Assembly (NCBI GenBank): GCA_036971615.1
Contig: JAYKKR010000005.1
Coordinates: forward strand, 558,001 to 622,000
Reading direction: 5' to 3'
DNA: 64,000 bases
Origin: Amyloporia xantha
Lineage: Eukaryota > Basidiomycota > Agaricomycetes > Polyporales > Adustoporiaceae
In this document: one piece after another, positions 53,307 through 64,000 of the stretch
Layout of the letters: each line of letters begins with the position of its first letter
Numbering within the stretch: position 1 is the stretch's first letter
Translations under genes and position numbers: made by a program
The notes under the pieces: model-generated
What the model was told of the DNA's origin: nothing
Seen by the model: the letters and a program-made list of their open reading frames with translations, nothing else
Database searches by the model: none

Positions 53307-54557
53307 ATGCGTCTCCAAGCTACAGATCGTGCTTTCGTCCCATTGCATCTATCCACCACATTGTTCGAGATGCCCTTCTTTACAGTGGTAGGCACGGCCC
53401 TTTCGACTACAGCCAACTTTGCAACCACCGCGACTGGTGTGACTACTTCCGGAAATTGGATATCGAAGCATACTGCAGGCAGCTCTATCAAGCGATGCAG
53501 AAACAGTTTGCATAATGCCATGAATATTCTGAATGACATACTTGAAGAAGATATGCCCGTCCCAGAAGATGTCATTCTAGAAATCAGAAGAAAACATGAG
53601 ATGTGAGTGGACATTTATCCCAAAAGTTTCGTTCAACTGATCAGCCATACCTTAGTCTGACATCTGCTGCAGATAAGATTGATAAGGCGAGGGCCAAAAT
53701 CAGTTTCTGGACAGCAGACGGTCCTAAAAGGACATTTGAACTCTTCATCGATGCGCGCGATGCAGAGAACTCCGCTGATGAACTGCGAGCCAAAGCCCAG
53801 GTATGGAAATGAGAGTTAATAGCTACATATTCCTAATGTATTATATCAGAGAACTTCAGACATTGCCAAAAGCATGAAGATGGGGAACGGCCAACTTGGT
53901 AAACGACTTTTCACTCTCCTATGAAGTATCAAATGCTCAACATGCACCCAGTGATTCACCATACATCATCCACATGGTCCCTTGTATCAATTCGGTCCGG
54001 ATCCGCACCAAGTACCGCGATGACGACGCTCTCGGTCGTACAGGAAGCAGGAGAGAATAGCGTGAGCCTGCAGCATGGTATGTACTCAAACGATCTGGTA
54101 TTATGATTTGGGTCACCTACTTGGCAACGCAAGCTGGCGCTGATTCAGCTACCACCTCTCTACATCCAGAGGAACAAGATATCTCGGATGGGAACACGGA
54201 AGCTGATCACCGTACGTATCCAACTTGCGAGCGGTGTATATGCCATGACTTATCATTGGCCGACACAGGAACGCGGACAGACGGATTCCAGATAGACCTT
54301 GAGCCCGATGAATTGTTTATAGACAATCAATCCATCGTCTCAATAGTCATAGAGCCCAATCCTTGGAACTCGACCACAACCCTGTAAATTTCTCCATCAC
54401 TCTGCTTATGTTGATGATCTTGACACTTATGTTAGCCACCACAGCGCCCCATGGTTGGAAGGCAATTAAACCGCCTCATCGTGAAATGATGAAATGCATC
54501 GGAGTATGTAGGAAAGCCGCTACCTGGTCGCTAGGACAATTGAGAGGCAAGCGCTAG
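53307..54557 (+). CDS. Helical protein with C-terminal membrane segment
   Basis: The first exon from an ATG at 53307 (a second ATG, MPFFTVVGTALSTTANFATT, lies 21 codons on) runs through KRCRNSLHNAMNILNDILEE to KHEI, joining in phase to LTSAADKIDKARAKISFWTA and FIDARDAENSADELRAKAQ. Further exons give an acidic Thr/Ser-rich region (EEQDISDGNTEADHRTYPTC). A hydrophobic segment NFSITLLMLMILTLMLATTA near 54390-54445 is followed by a basic tail ending GQLRGKR. I could not fix the join into the membrane exon, so two overlapping frames remain possible there. If joined, the product is a tail-anchored helical protein like the one at 29025. Function unknown. Confidence 0.45.
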
Positions 54558-56284
54558 CCTAAAACATTGAACGACCGATATCTAGTGGCTAGAATTGTAT
54601 GCACTTCCATACGTTTGGAATTGTAGCTGTATACCCACAGTTTACTTCTTTCCCGCTTGTATCCTACACTAGTGTACTGTATATTTGTCTCACCTACTGT
54701 CGCAGTCCACAGCTTCAGGAAAGATGTGTCGATGTATCCGTTTCTCTCATTTTAATTTTATAAGACATGATACCGGAAAGGTTGCCCGGCGCCGGAGACC
54801 GAATTTACGGTGGACACAGGCTCAGCACATTTCGTACGCGTCCGACTTCACTGGCCCACAGTCGCTTCTTTCTGAATGGTCTCGGATGCGCTTTTGGTCA
54901 CGGCATTTTTCTCTGGGCAGAAGTTCACGGTGATCTCTCGGTCGCTCCATCGTGACTTTGGCATTGAGTCCAACGCCGTAAATTGAACTGGAGGTACACA
55001 CTTGGCGACAACGTACGCCATAGAGACGCTCCCAGTACTGCTCTACGATTCTCAAATTTCACCCAGTCTGTTTTGCTGAACGGTCTCATACCTGATGCTG
55101 TGGCTACGTTCAACTCTTGGGCTGTGGCCGGCGTGTCCGGCTGCTCAAGAGGCTTTCAATCCTGATCATTGTCAGGGCATCGTACGTCCACCACGGTTCT
55201 GCCGTCAAGTTCTGCTTCATCGTTTGTGAGACGAAGGACAATCGACGATTACCGCACCCACGTACGTTTTCACTGGCACTCCTCCCTCCCATCCTCGTAG
55301 ACTCCACATCATTGGGAGAGACGAAAATGAAAGGTTGTCGGTGACAATGCACATCCCAAAGCGCCATACTATAAGGACGTACTCAATGTCCTCTTCAACA
55401 TGATTCAGTAACATCGCATCAGGCCTGTTCGTTGTGCACTGAAGGCCAATACAGCCGCAGAACAATCCTCAAGCCTTCATAGAAGCAGTAGTATGCAACT
55501 CCTTACACTCTACCCCCTTTCATATGTTGCCATGTCATAAAACGTTGTTAACACGGCGAGATTATTCTACCCTATGTCTGTTCTCTTGGTGTCAAGTACA
55601 GAACAGCCTGAGCGCCGAATTATTGTCATAAATATAGCACTCGTTGGCCGACCCAATATGCACTTTTGATGCTGACTGACCCGTCAGTAAGGTAAATCAG
55701 GACCAAAGTTTGTCTTCCCCGAGTCGTTCCTCGACAGAACACATCTCATTTGCATGGTTGGGAGATTAGCCCTCTGCTACGTGATTTTCATCGAACTGTT
55801 ATACGTAAGTTCATCGTGGGGATGCAACCAGGTTTGAAAATATTGACCTTGCTACGGCACTAATGATTCGTACGCAACGCAGTGCAAACAGGAACTCTGT
55901 TTGGTTTTGTGGGTCCATAACGGCGTTAATCAATCTATGATCTGATTGGCCCTGCCATAAAGGTTGCAGAATTGTCCATTGTACGCATTCTGGCAATCGT
56001 TTGAGGACGTGTTTCATGTTTGATAATCATGATCACCTGCAGTGGATTTGGCGGATAGACACTGTGATACAATTGAGTCTAGGACCACATTCATTGGTAT
56101 CAACATACGATTGTCCAGTTAACGCCACTGCATTAAACGACTAACTCAAAAAGATTATACTGTCTGCCATAGAATTGCCTCAGGATTTCTTGACGTTCGG
56201 ACCCGCTTCTCTTGAGCAAATTAGTCCTGCAGCTGACGCAGTGTTGATTATAACACAGCGTTAGAAAAGACATACACAAGGCTA
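54558..56284. other. Intergenic, no firm gene
   Basis: About 1.7 kb. Short frames on both strands lack domain or splice support. Confidence 0.35.
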
Positions 56285-57672
56285 TCATGTAGGAATAGCA
56301 GGACGAAGCGTAGCAATATGACCAACGGCCCCGAAAGCATGTTTAATACCTCTGTATACCCGGTGCATACCGACTTCGTCTCGATATATCAATCGGGATA
56401 GAAGTTTCCAGCGACTGAGCGAGTCGTGAATTCGCTCGAACCGAGCGATCACATCGTCGATGTCCGGGCGCTTGACGGGATCATCCTGCACCATATCGTC
56501 GACAAGAGGCTGCATGAACTCGACACCTTGTAATCTCTGGACATCCAAATTCATCAACGACATGGCTCCAAAGCGCAGCTGCGTACATTACCTGCAGGAA
56601 GTCTTCCCTGATCAGATTTCCGAGATAATAAATGTCGGTCGGGAAGGGATCGCATGGCTCAGACGATCGGCGGAATTCGGGCACTGACTTATCGCCGCCG
56701 TATATCGGAGGTTCTCGAGGCGGGCCACCATCAGGATCATACTTCCGAGAGAGACCGAAGTCGATGAAGTAATACTTCGTCGGGTGAGTCGCACGGATGA
56801 AGTGCTTCGCGGGACGCCGCAGGTCGCACGACCAGTCGATCACTCGTGGATGGTACTTCTCGGGGAAGAGTGGTCTGGGGTCCATCATGATGTTGAGATT
56901 CATACAGTCCCTTTGTATTGTGTGAATCTCAAAGTCTGAAGATATGATGCAGGAAGACCTACCGATGCGCGATGCGGTGATGATGCATGAATTGTAGACC
57001 CTGATAGACACAAAGTTTGTCCATGGTTTCACTTATCGTCAGCAAATGACCGATGCGAGAATGTGTGCATGAACTAACTATACCTCGAATATCTGACGGA
57101 AAAAGTCTACCGCCTCCCCGACAATGTTGAATGGAGGACTGTCATATCGACGTAGAAGTGGCATGACCAAGATCACCATGTCTTTGTCTTCTGGGACCTG
57201 CAGAACCTCATAGATCTGCACGCAGTGATTTCGAGGATCGGATGAGAGGGGTTCGGAAGAGAAACACCGACTGATGTCGACCTCATATGGATGCTCTGAG
57301 GTGAGGATTCGTTTGAGAACGACCGGTTCCCCATCAGAGATCCGCGTTGCATCTAGAAGGTGGGGAACCTGGTCAAAGCGCCCATATAGCCAGGATTAGC
57401 ACAGTAGCGACCAGACACACCAGGATTGCCTGTCCGTCTTCACACCTCCAATAGGGTCTATGTGTCCCTTTCCAGGAAGGAACCCAGTCCGGTTTGTACC
57501 GCGGACGAAGCACGTAGCCACGTTTTTCTAACCACTTCTGGTGGTCGCGCCAGAAATGTTCCTCGGGTAGAAGCTGCCCTTTAAAGGGATCTGCGCAGCG
57601 AGACTTGGGTCGCGCAGACGTGGAAAGCGCATCATCGTGGGTCTCCCGCCTACCAAATGTGTTCGGTGACAT
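56285..57672 (-). CDS. Basidiomycete kinase-like protein 3
   Basis: Start chosen at 57672 (MSPNTFGRRETHDDALSTSA), since residues further upstream do not match the relatives. Exons join in phase: EEHFWRDHQKWLEKRGYVLR; an intron (gtgtgt to gaccag) that would otherwise read as a false hydrophobic tail; HLLDATRISDGEPVVLKRIL; HPYEVDISRCFSSEPLSSDP; VMPLLRRYDSPPFN; FMHHHRIAHR joined to DCMNLNIMMDPRPLFP; YYFIDFGLSRKYDPDGGP; GGDKSVPEFRR; FPTDIYYLGNLIREDF; and MVQDDPVKRPDIDDVIARF. HRD, Asn and DFG are present; the glycine loop is replaced as in the relatives. Closest to gene 2 by eye. Probably an active or recently active kinase-like protein of unknown role. Confidence 0.75.
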
Positions 57673-58191
57673 AGGAAGGATAGTCTGGAAAATGAAGGGG
57701 TATTTGCGACAAAGGCACTCGACTACTGGAAAGCCCAGGTTGGAAAAAACCTTGCGAGTGTCAGAGGGGTATAGCAGATGGTCTGTTGGCAGAGCGTGTT
57801 TCAATTATGTAGCGTAAGGCAGAGGCATCGCAGCTGGGAGGAACGCCCTGCGATCCATGCGGCGGGGATAAACACTGTAGCCTTACGTAGAATTGTCTCA
57901 AGGAAGATGCACAACTGGACGATGACGTGGCTGATCGGATTTCTCCGAAACGTCACCCCAAGGCACGATCAACAAGGCCGCCGATCGCATTGGTCTCCTC
58001 TACGCCGACTGACTTGGCTGCGAATGTCTCTAGATATCCATACCCAAGTCTGCAGTAAGCGCAGTAAACTCCTTTCGTAAGCTTACGACAGTGCTGTCTG
58101 TTGTGTAAAGTGGAAAAAACATATCTTCGAAGACTCCAGCCTTACGTCGTGTCCGCGTGTCGTATCCTCAGGAGTTACTAGTTAGCCCCCG
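57673..58191. promoter_or_regulatory. Divergent intergenic region
   Basis: About 520 bp between kinase-like gene 3 and the oxidoreductase remnant. Presumed promoter of the kinase gene. No motif named. Confidence 0.35.
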
Positions 58192-59612
58192 ATGTTTTCG
58201 TTTCTCACCCGAGTTCGCAAGGTCAGTCTATCCACTTTTATATTTTATGCGCAGTGGGTCTCATGTAGAGTCAGACTACCAATCCCCCAGCGGCGCAGAA
58301 GACGACCAATCCCCTGCGCTTCGGTGTACTTGGCGCGTCGCGTATTGCACCAGATGCTATCATCAAATCTGCTAAATGCCACGACGACGTTATTATAATG
58401 GCTGTCGCAGCTCGAAATAAAGAGCGTGCGGACGATTTCTCTCGGAAATGGGGTATCCCGAGGGTTTATGGCGGCCAGAATGGCTACCAAGGTCAGTGGG
58501 TCGGGAGACAGTGAGCATCCTGCAACTATGAACCCATGTCCGCAGACCTTCTCGACGATGCCGAAGTTGACGTTGCCTACATTGGTGTAAATTCTGGTCC
58601 CGCCGTTAGATTATTGCAGCGCGCTGACTCAGTTCTGACCACACAGCTTCCAAATGGCCTGCATTACGAATGGACCATGAAAGCGCTTAGTGCTGGTAAA
58701 CACGTTATGTGTGATAAGCCCATCGCCAACAACGAAGATGAGACTCGGAAGATGTTTGCCTTGGCTCAAGAGAAAGGGTTGGTACTTCTCGAGGCCCCGG
58801 TAAGCTGGATAATCGTGGTTCTATGCGCAAATTGAAAGTGAACACCACTGTGCTTCACAGATTTCATCCAGCCCTTCACAGAATGAAAGCTATCATAGAC
58901 GGAGGGTCTCTCGGCAAGATTGTGAAGATGTACGAACACTTCGGTCTCTGGGGTAACGTGATGTTCCCCAAAGATGTCATACGGTATGACTATAACCTCG
59001 GGGGAGGCGCATTGATGGATCTAGGTCGTAAGTCGTGCATGATATGTCGTCGTTGCCGCGCCACATTCACTCCTGCAGCTTACCCGAATAACTACATGCG
59101 CTACCTGTCGACATCCGAACCATCGTTCAGTCCGCAGAGGCAGTTTGCCGATCAGAGAATGTCGATAAACGGATGGAGACACAGCTCCTGTTCGACGACT
59201 CCCTGCCTGCCACCGTCATCGTCGACTTCTCGCTCGAAGGCTGGGGCCCGTTCAAGCTTCTTCCACAGTGGCGCAAGTTATCCCTGCGTGTCGAATGCGA
59301 GAATGGCGGCGTTGAAATTTGGAACTACCCGTTGTACACTCTCTGGAACTCCATAACGGTCACTACGCGCGATGTTGAGAAGGAATACAAGCCTCAAGAA
59401 CGAAGGGGAAAGGAGTGGTGGTCTGCGTAAGTACTCTGCGCTTGTACAGTTGTACGGGTCCTGTATGCCGTCATCACTGACGAGGGTGGAGTAGTTAACG
59501 CTATCAACTTGAAGCATTTGGGGACAGGGTCGGCAGTCGCACTCCGCAGGTATGGAGATTGGCAGAGGACTCCATGCAAGCCATGCATGTGACTGATGCC
59601 ATTACACCAAGG
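58192..59612 (+). pseudogene. Gfo/Idh/MocA oxidoreductase, decayed
   Basis: Recognisable dimeric dihydrodiol/xylose-dehydrogenase type: start MFSFLTRVRK, then NPLRFGVLGASRIAPDAII (NAD(P)-binding), VAARNKERADDFSRKWGIP, PNGLHYEWTMKALSAGKHVM, CDKPIANNEDETRKMFALAQ with the EKP-type Lys as DKP, RFHPALHRMKAIIDGG, GGGALMDLG, VDFSLEGWGPFKLLPQW and ENGGVEIWNYPLYTLW. Some introns splice cleanly. The frame fails after LLEAP (before RFHP) and again after STSEP, where one base appears lost before IVQSAEAV. Another slip is likely near the end (MQAMHVTDA). It is therefore probably a pseudogene. The intact gene would oxidise a sugar or diol with NAD(P). Confidence 0.68.
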
Positions 59613-62600
59613 TGCTGATGTTACCTCCTGGCTTTTTCCTGCCTGCTGACCTTCCTGGCTGCATAGAGTCGACTAGCCCTGCGCCCGATGTCGTGTTCAC
59701 AGCTGTAAGGAGAATGGCCATCAAAACTTCCACGCTGCAGCGTGATTGCGATGTGGATGTTTGTGTTATTCTAACGTGTGGCTGTGTTCCCTCTAAACGC
59801 TCATAATCCAGGAGGAGCAGAGCAGACTATCTAGTCTCGTTGTGTACCCGCTGCGCCACGATTGTTATGTCGGATTAGGGGTTCTGGTAAAACGTGCGGT
59901 TTGGAATCTGTTGGACGGAGTATCGCTTCCCTTGCAATGTTGCAACGGCATGCGAATATCTTGTCTAGCCCGTTTGGATACCTGTCACCTTCTGTTGGCA
60001 CGAGAGAACGAGCACGATTGCACTTCAGCCCCTGTTTGGAGGAATCCCAACGGTCGCTCTGAAATATGTTGCATCCCAGAGTGGACGAGTCTCAGTATCT
60101 CATTGCTGCACAAATACGCTTATGCAGAGGTAGATATACAGCTAAAGAGACCCAACTCTCCGATCATTGGAGAAGTGCGCTACAAATCGGACTATTCCAA
60201 CTTCTATTCCAAGGAGATATAGCAATACACTTCGTATCCTGTTTTATGTTGGAAATTCCCATGAACGTTCCTGTGAGCTATTTCCTTCTCGTGTCGACGG
60301 GCTTGTTTGCTGGTGCGTGGTGCTATAATCTATGCTGGCGAGTCCTTGACTGACAGAGCACTAGGACGTCCGCGACTCGCTGCGTTTTCAGGCATCCCGC
60401 TTTGAAATGTTAGCGCTTTGCGAACCCCAAGGAGCCACCACACACCCTGCGAGAAATCATGCACTACATCGGAGCTCCGACGGCCAAGATTACATGGTTC
60501 TCGATCGATGGTGAATATTGGATATTGAATGGCGAGGTGGTTGTATATTTACCGCACGCTTCTTCCTCTGTACTGTAAACGGGTCCTGCGCGGAACTAAA
60601 CGGAAATTTGAGATGATATATCAGAAGAAGCATTGTCGTTTCTAAGGTAAGCACTTCCTTCTATTATCCGTGATCTACCACTGCTAGAAAGTGCTGGTCC
60701 AGTCCAGAATGTCAATGGTCAAAATGTGCTGGTATCTCTATCTGGGTCACTTTGGGCCGGGCTCTTCCACCTGTTCACGAAATGACCTACTCGATGTGCT
60801 CATTACATTCGCCACTTGAGATTCTGGCTCCAAGACCAAGGACAATACCCCACAGGCGCGCGCTGCAAGTTCCCGGTACTTGGCGTCGCACTGAGACTCA
60901 AAAGCGAAGGTGGCTTGTCGATGGTCACACATAATACTGCCGTAGAGCTTCCGCCAAGGCACACGTATAAAGAGAGCCCTGTAAAGAGATACGCGCCGCT
61001 CAAACGATAAAAGGCAGGCGCACAGCACCGCTCCAAGTCCAGCTCCTCACGTCCTTTGTTCTTATCAAGATGTGCTACTACCTGATCACGTACGTCGAAC
61101 ATAGCTGCACCCACCAAATTCGTACGGGAAGGAACTATGTGAGCATCGTTGACTCTGTAGAGCGATTGATATCGAGGCCTTTTAGATCGATTGTAACCTG
61201 AGGACTTGTCGATTGAGCTGGTTGCATGATCGCGTCGAGCATGACTGTGAAAATGAGTGTACGGAACTGTAGGTAGCCCAGTCGCTAATAGAGCCCTCCT
61301 AACGACGTTGGTTCAGATTGCTCCCTGATCAGCACCTAGTCTTGGACATACGGCGAGACGAGTGCAATACCTGCCGTGGAATTCCCGAGCCGCCCGCGAC
61401 TAACGGTGTAAATGGGCACAATAACAGTGATACAGACTCTGAGTCGGAAAGTGAGACAGAAGACGAATCCTCCGTTTGAGCAGACAGGCGCACGGATCGG
61501 TGGGGACGACAGCGAGGCGATAAGGCTGCAAGGACGGTTCAAGTGATTGGGGTATATCAATGAATAGACTATCTATCCATGTGAAGGCAAATACAAATGC
61601 ACCGAGTTCGAATCGTTACTAAAAGAAAAGTGATCGATTTCATCAGTACTGGAGATGTACATACTGGGCCAAGGCGAGGAAGACCCACCAGGCAAGCTGA
61701 AAGGTAAAAGGCTCTGTGCGGAGGGGTGTGGGCGGCCCAACGATAAAATGATTCTGTGGTAGGCCGACGCGATGCGACAACAGACCCATCCCCTAACCAT
61801 AGGACATTCGCATATCTCAGGCGACAGGACTCCGGATCGGAGGCGGCTGGATCGAAGGCGACGTACGCGAGAAACGAGTCTTTCGGATGCCTCACACCCA
61901 GGCCGAGTCCCGCGCCGACGACTTGGTCGTGGTTGGCCTGGTACACTCAGAATTGTAGACTTAGTAGATGAGACACAGGGAGGACGACTCAGCGTTCTGT
62001 ACTGTGACGACCAAATCCCCCATCACATGGCCAAGAGTTGCCGTTGCTCGGGCCGCTCCCGTGAAGGAAAGGGTATTTGCCGATTTGTGCCATATGTTGA
62101 CCTTGTAAAGGATTGTCCGGGGTTTGGGGGACGTCATGAACAACTCGTGATAGTCTGGATTATAACGAGGAGTCTGGCAAGATAGGAACGACACGCCAGG
62201 TGGGACTTTGTGCGGTGGAGTCATCGAAGGCGATGCCCGCAAGTCGGCCTGCAAACGCAGCTATGTCAAAGTCCAGAAAAGAGATGACCTCCAACACGGT
62301 GCAAAATGAAAGGCAGCCACTGTGAAAACAAAGAGGTCGTCTTCTGACCTAGCAGCGGTAGGTGCAGGGGTCATGACATTGTGAAGACTTGCCTCCCGTC
62401 TGATCGCGCTAGACAATTTATTGCCCGAGAAGCGAGATGGCAGGTGGCACTTCCCGTCATGCTCACTGCAGCGACGCAAACTGCACAAAGACGTTGGGCT
62501 TCAGAACGGCGAGGCGGCAAAAGCAACTTCCCTTAGTCTGCTGCGAGAACTGCCCGACATGTTGGTGCAGCTCCCCGAGCAACACCTGCAGGCGCCGTAA

Positions 62601-64000
62601 CCGAGCTCCATCGCGGACGTCGTCGCTTGGTCTTGTCTACGACTTTCGACGACTCTGCTCTCTGGAAAAACTGTCCAGTTGCAAGGACTTACCGACTATC
62701 CGGCTCGCGATGACGTCTGTATGGGGCAACCCGGCACAGGGCTCCCTGAGGCGAATGGATTCAATTTTGCACAGGACATTGATCATGAGGAGGAAGGTGG
62801 ACCGTGCCCACCTTGCGAGTCGTTGTGAGTGTAGTCGCGGAGGCTTCATCTATTGCGGTGCGTTGGATCATCTCCCCATGGTCCGTAATCCGGACATGAT
62901 CGACCATCCCCTGCGGGACTTCTATGCATTTGGCGGTCAAAACACAGATATATGACAACCCTTCCGGGTCATTTTGTCCAGTCTGCACAATAAACTTACT
63001 GTCCGTATCTTGCTATCCTCTTATATGGGCCTCAAGAACGCAAATCATGCCGCGAAGCCTTCCCGAGGCTACGCGGGCTGAACTCCACTTGGATTACATA
63101 TCGATGCGGGAACCATGGACCATGTCACGAAATTTGCCTCGAATCGGAGTGACATTTAGGCGAAGAGACCTTTTCAAGAATGCTGTGTGCATGCCAGGTG
63201 GGAATTCCGTGCTGCATTGATGAATACAATTGCTCAATATACAGCGACTTCGGAACCGCATTAGTCTCGTGCACATGTGGGTGCAACCGGAATACTCACC
63301 GACTAGTTCTACGGGAAGAGGGGCAATACGTGAGCCCCGGATGCGTTGCTCTTTAGATTCACTGCTGGTCGATACCGCTGCGCATGTGTATAGCAGGGAT
63401 GTACATGCTGCAGATTATAAACTGAGCCATGAGTGCCTATCGATATCTTTCACATGAAACTCGTGGGGTCCCATAGGGGGTTTTCGAAATTCCAAACCTT
63501 GAAGATGTCTGATATGACCTATTATCACCAGAAGACATCAGTGAGCGTTCATCGAATGTGCTCGGATAGGCTCCGAGAGTCGGCTATCCGTAATGTAAAC
63601 CCTCAGTGTACGAGCTCTGTTTTAGCACATACTCTGACTACACGCTTTACAGGTCAGCATCATTAATGGCATCGGATGTCGGAAACGACAGGGTGTGTCT
63701 TCCTAAAGTACGTTTTCTACGTGACGCAAACCGAGTGCGTCGACTTGTTATTTGCCGATCACCGAGCACTTGAACGATATCTCCTCTCAGCTTGTGGAAG
63801 GAAGAGGGACCTCAGTGACGACATGGGTTTCTCTGCGCTTGGGAGAGTGTAGGAAGGTTCGAGGATTTTTACTGAAGTACTCACAGATGATATTGCGTGC
63901 CAGCCGTTCCCAACAACTTGAACTTAGGATGCGCCGCCTAAACAATCGACGAACGCGTACACATCCGGAGTAGCAATGCCGAAAGCACAGCTACAGCAAC
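59613..64000. other. No supported gene
   Basis: 4.4 kb with scattered short frames. Two minus-strand stretches look vaguely coding: 61569-61946 (DQVVGAGLGLGVRHPKDSFL) and about 62450-62990 (VDHVRITDHGEMIQRTAIDE; QVLLGELHQHVGQFSQQTKG). I could not build an in-phase model or name a family. They may be gene relics. Confidence 0.35.

Noticed and set aside
46281..54557. HeLo-like or other cell-death domain in the small helical proteins
   Set aside because: Hydrophobic N-terminal helices and a bundle-like body are suggestive, but no family motif can be recognised, so I do not claim it.
57373..57440. Hydrophobic tail after the first exon of kinase-like gene 3, suggesting a membrane anchor
   Set aside because: It is intron sequence (gtgtgt to gaccag); splicing gives the same domain continuation as in the two relatives.
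61560..61640. tRNA-like GTTCGAATC word
   Set aside because: No acceptor, D or anticodon stem can be built around it.
59613..64000. Retrotransposon or LTR remnants in the right end
   Set aside because: No reverse transcriptase, integrase or protease motif and no paired terminal repeats were seen.

Overview
The window looks like a piece of nuclear chromosome from a filamentous basidiomycete, most likely an Agaricomycete and perhaps a polypore. The reasons are: genes cut by many 45-75 nt introns with gtRngt donors, a few GC-AG introns, a Plavaka-type transposon carrying a TET/JBP-like dioxygenase, an Agaricomycete F-box family, a basidiomycete kinase-like family, and a Heh1/Src1 inner-nuclear-membrane gene. 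I found no rRNA, tRNA, CRISPR array or bacterial-type operon. All exon models were built by hand from splice signals and reading phase.

Layout. 1-3015: a partial minus-strand gene and a seven-exon helical (coiled-coil-like) gene. 3396-12248: a second gene of that kind whose last intron holds a 7.6 kb DNA transposon (4501-12148) with about 34 bp terminal inverted repeats. The transposon carries a DUF6532-like gene, a TET/JBP-like 2OG-Fe(II) dioxygenase and a Plavaka transposase with a frame break. 12435-15572: a long low-complexity hypothetical. 15927-17001: a dynamin-related stalk plus GED without a GTPase domain. 17408-18869: a coiled-coil protein with a membrane segment.

19228-41743 is the most striking part. 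A helical-protein gene and an F-box gene sit head to head on a shared promoter, and the same pair occurs again in inverted orientation about 16.6 kb away. The central 2.1 kb (promoter plus the 5' part of both genes) is the same in the two copies apart from one 2-bp deletion seen in one F-box gene. Outside it the paralogues are clearly diverged. Between the arms lie small helical genes, heh1/src1, a CACTA Tnp2-like transposase, a Thr-rich hypothetical and a 189 bp inverted-repeat element.

41744-64000: an aldo-keto reductase with a 19-nt exon carrying the probable catalytic Tyr, a small helical gene, three related kinase-like genes, a CACTA-type MITE with a 3-bp target duplication, another small helical/TM gene and a decayed Gfo/Idh/MocA oxidoreductase. 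The last 4 kb has no gene I can support.

How it fits together: one housekeeping gene (heh1) and a few metabolic genes are embedded in fast-evolving accessory DNA made of lineage-specific helical proteins, F-box proteins, kinase-like proteins and transposons. The inverted pair of helical-protein/F-box genes, with arms apparently kept alike by recombination, is the best candidate for an undescribed system.
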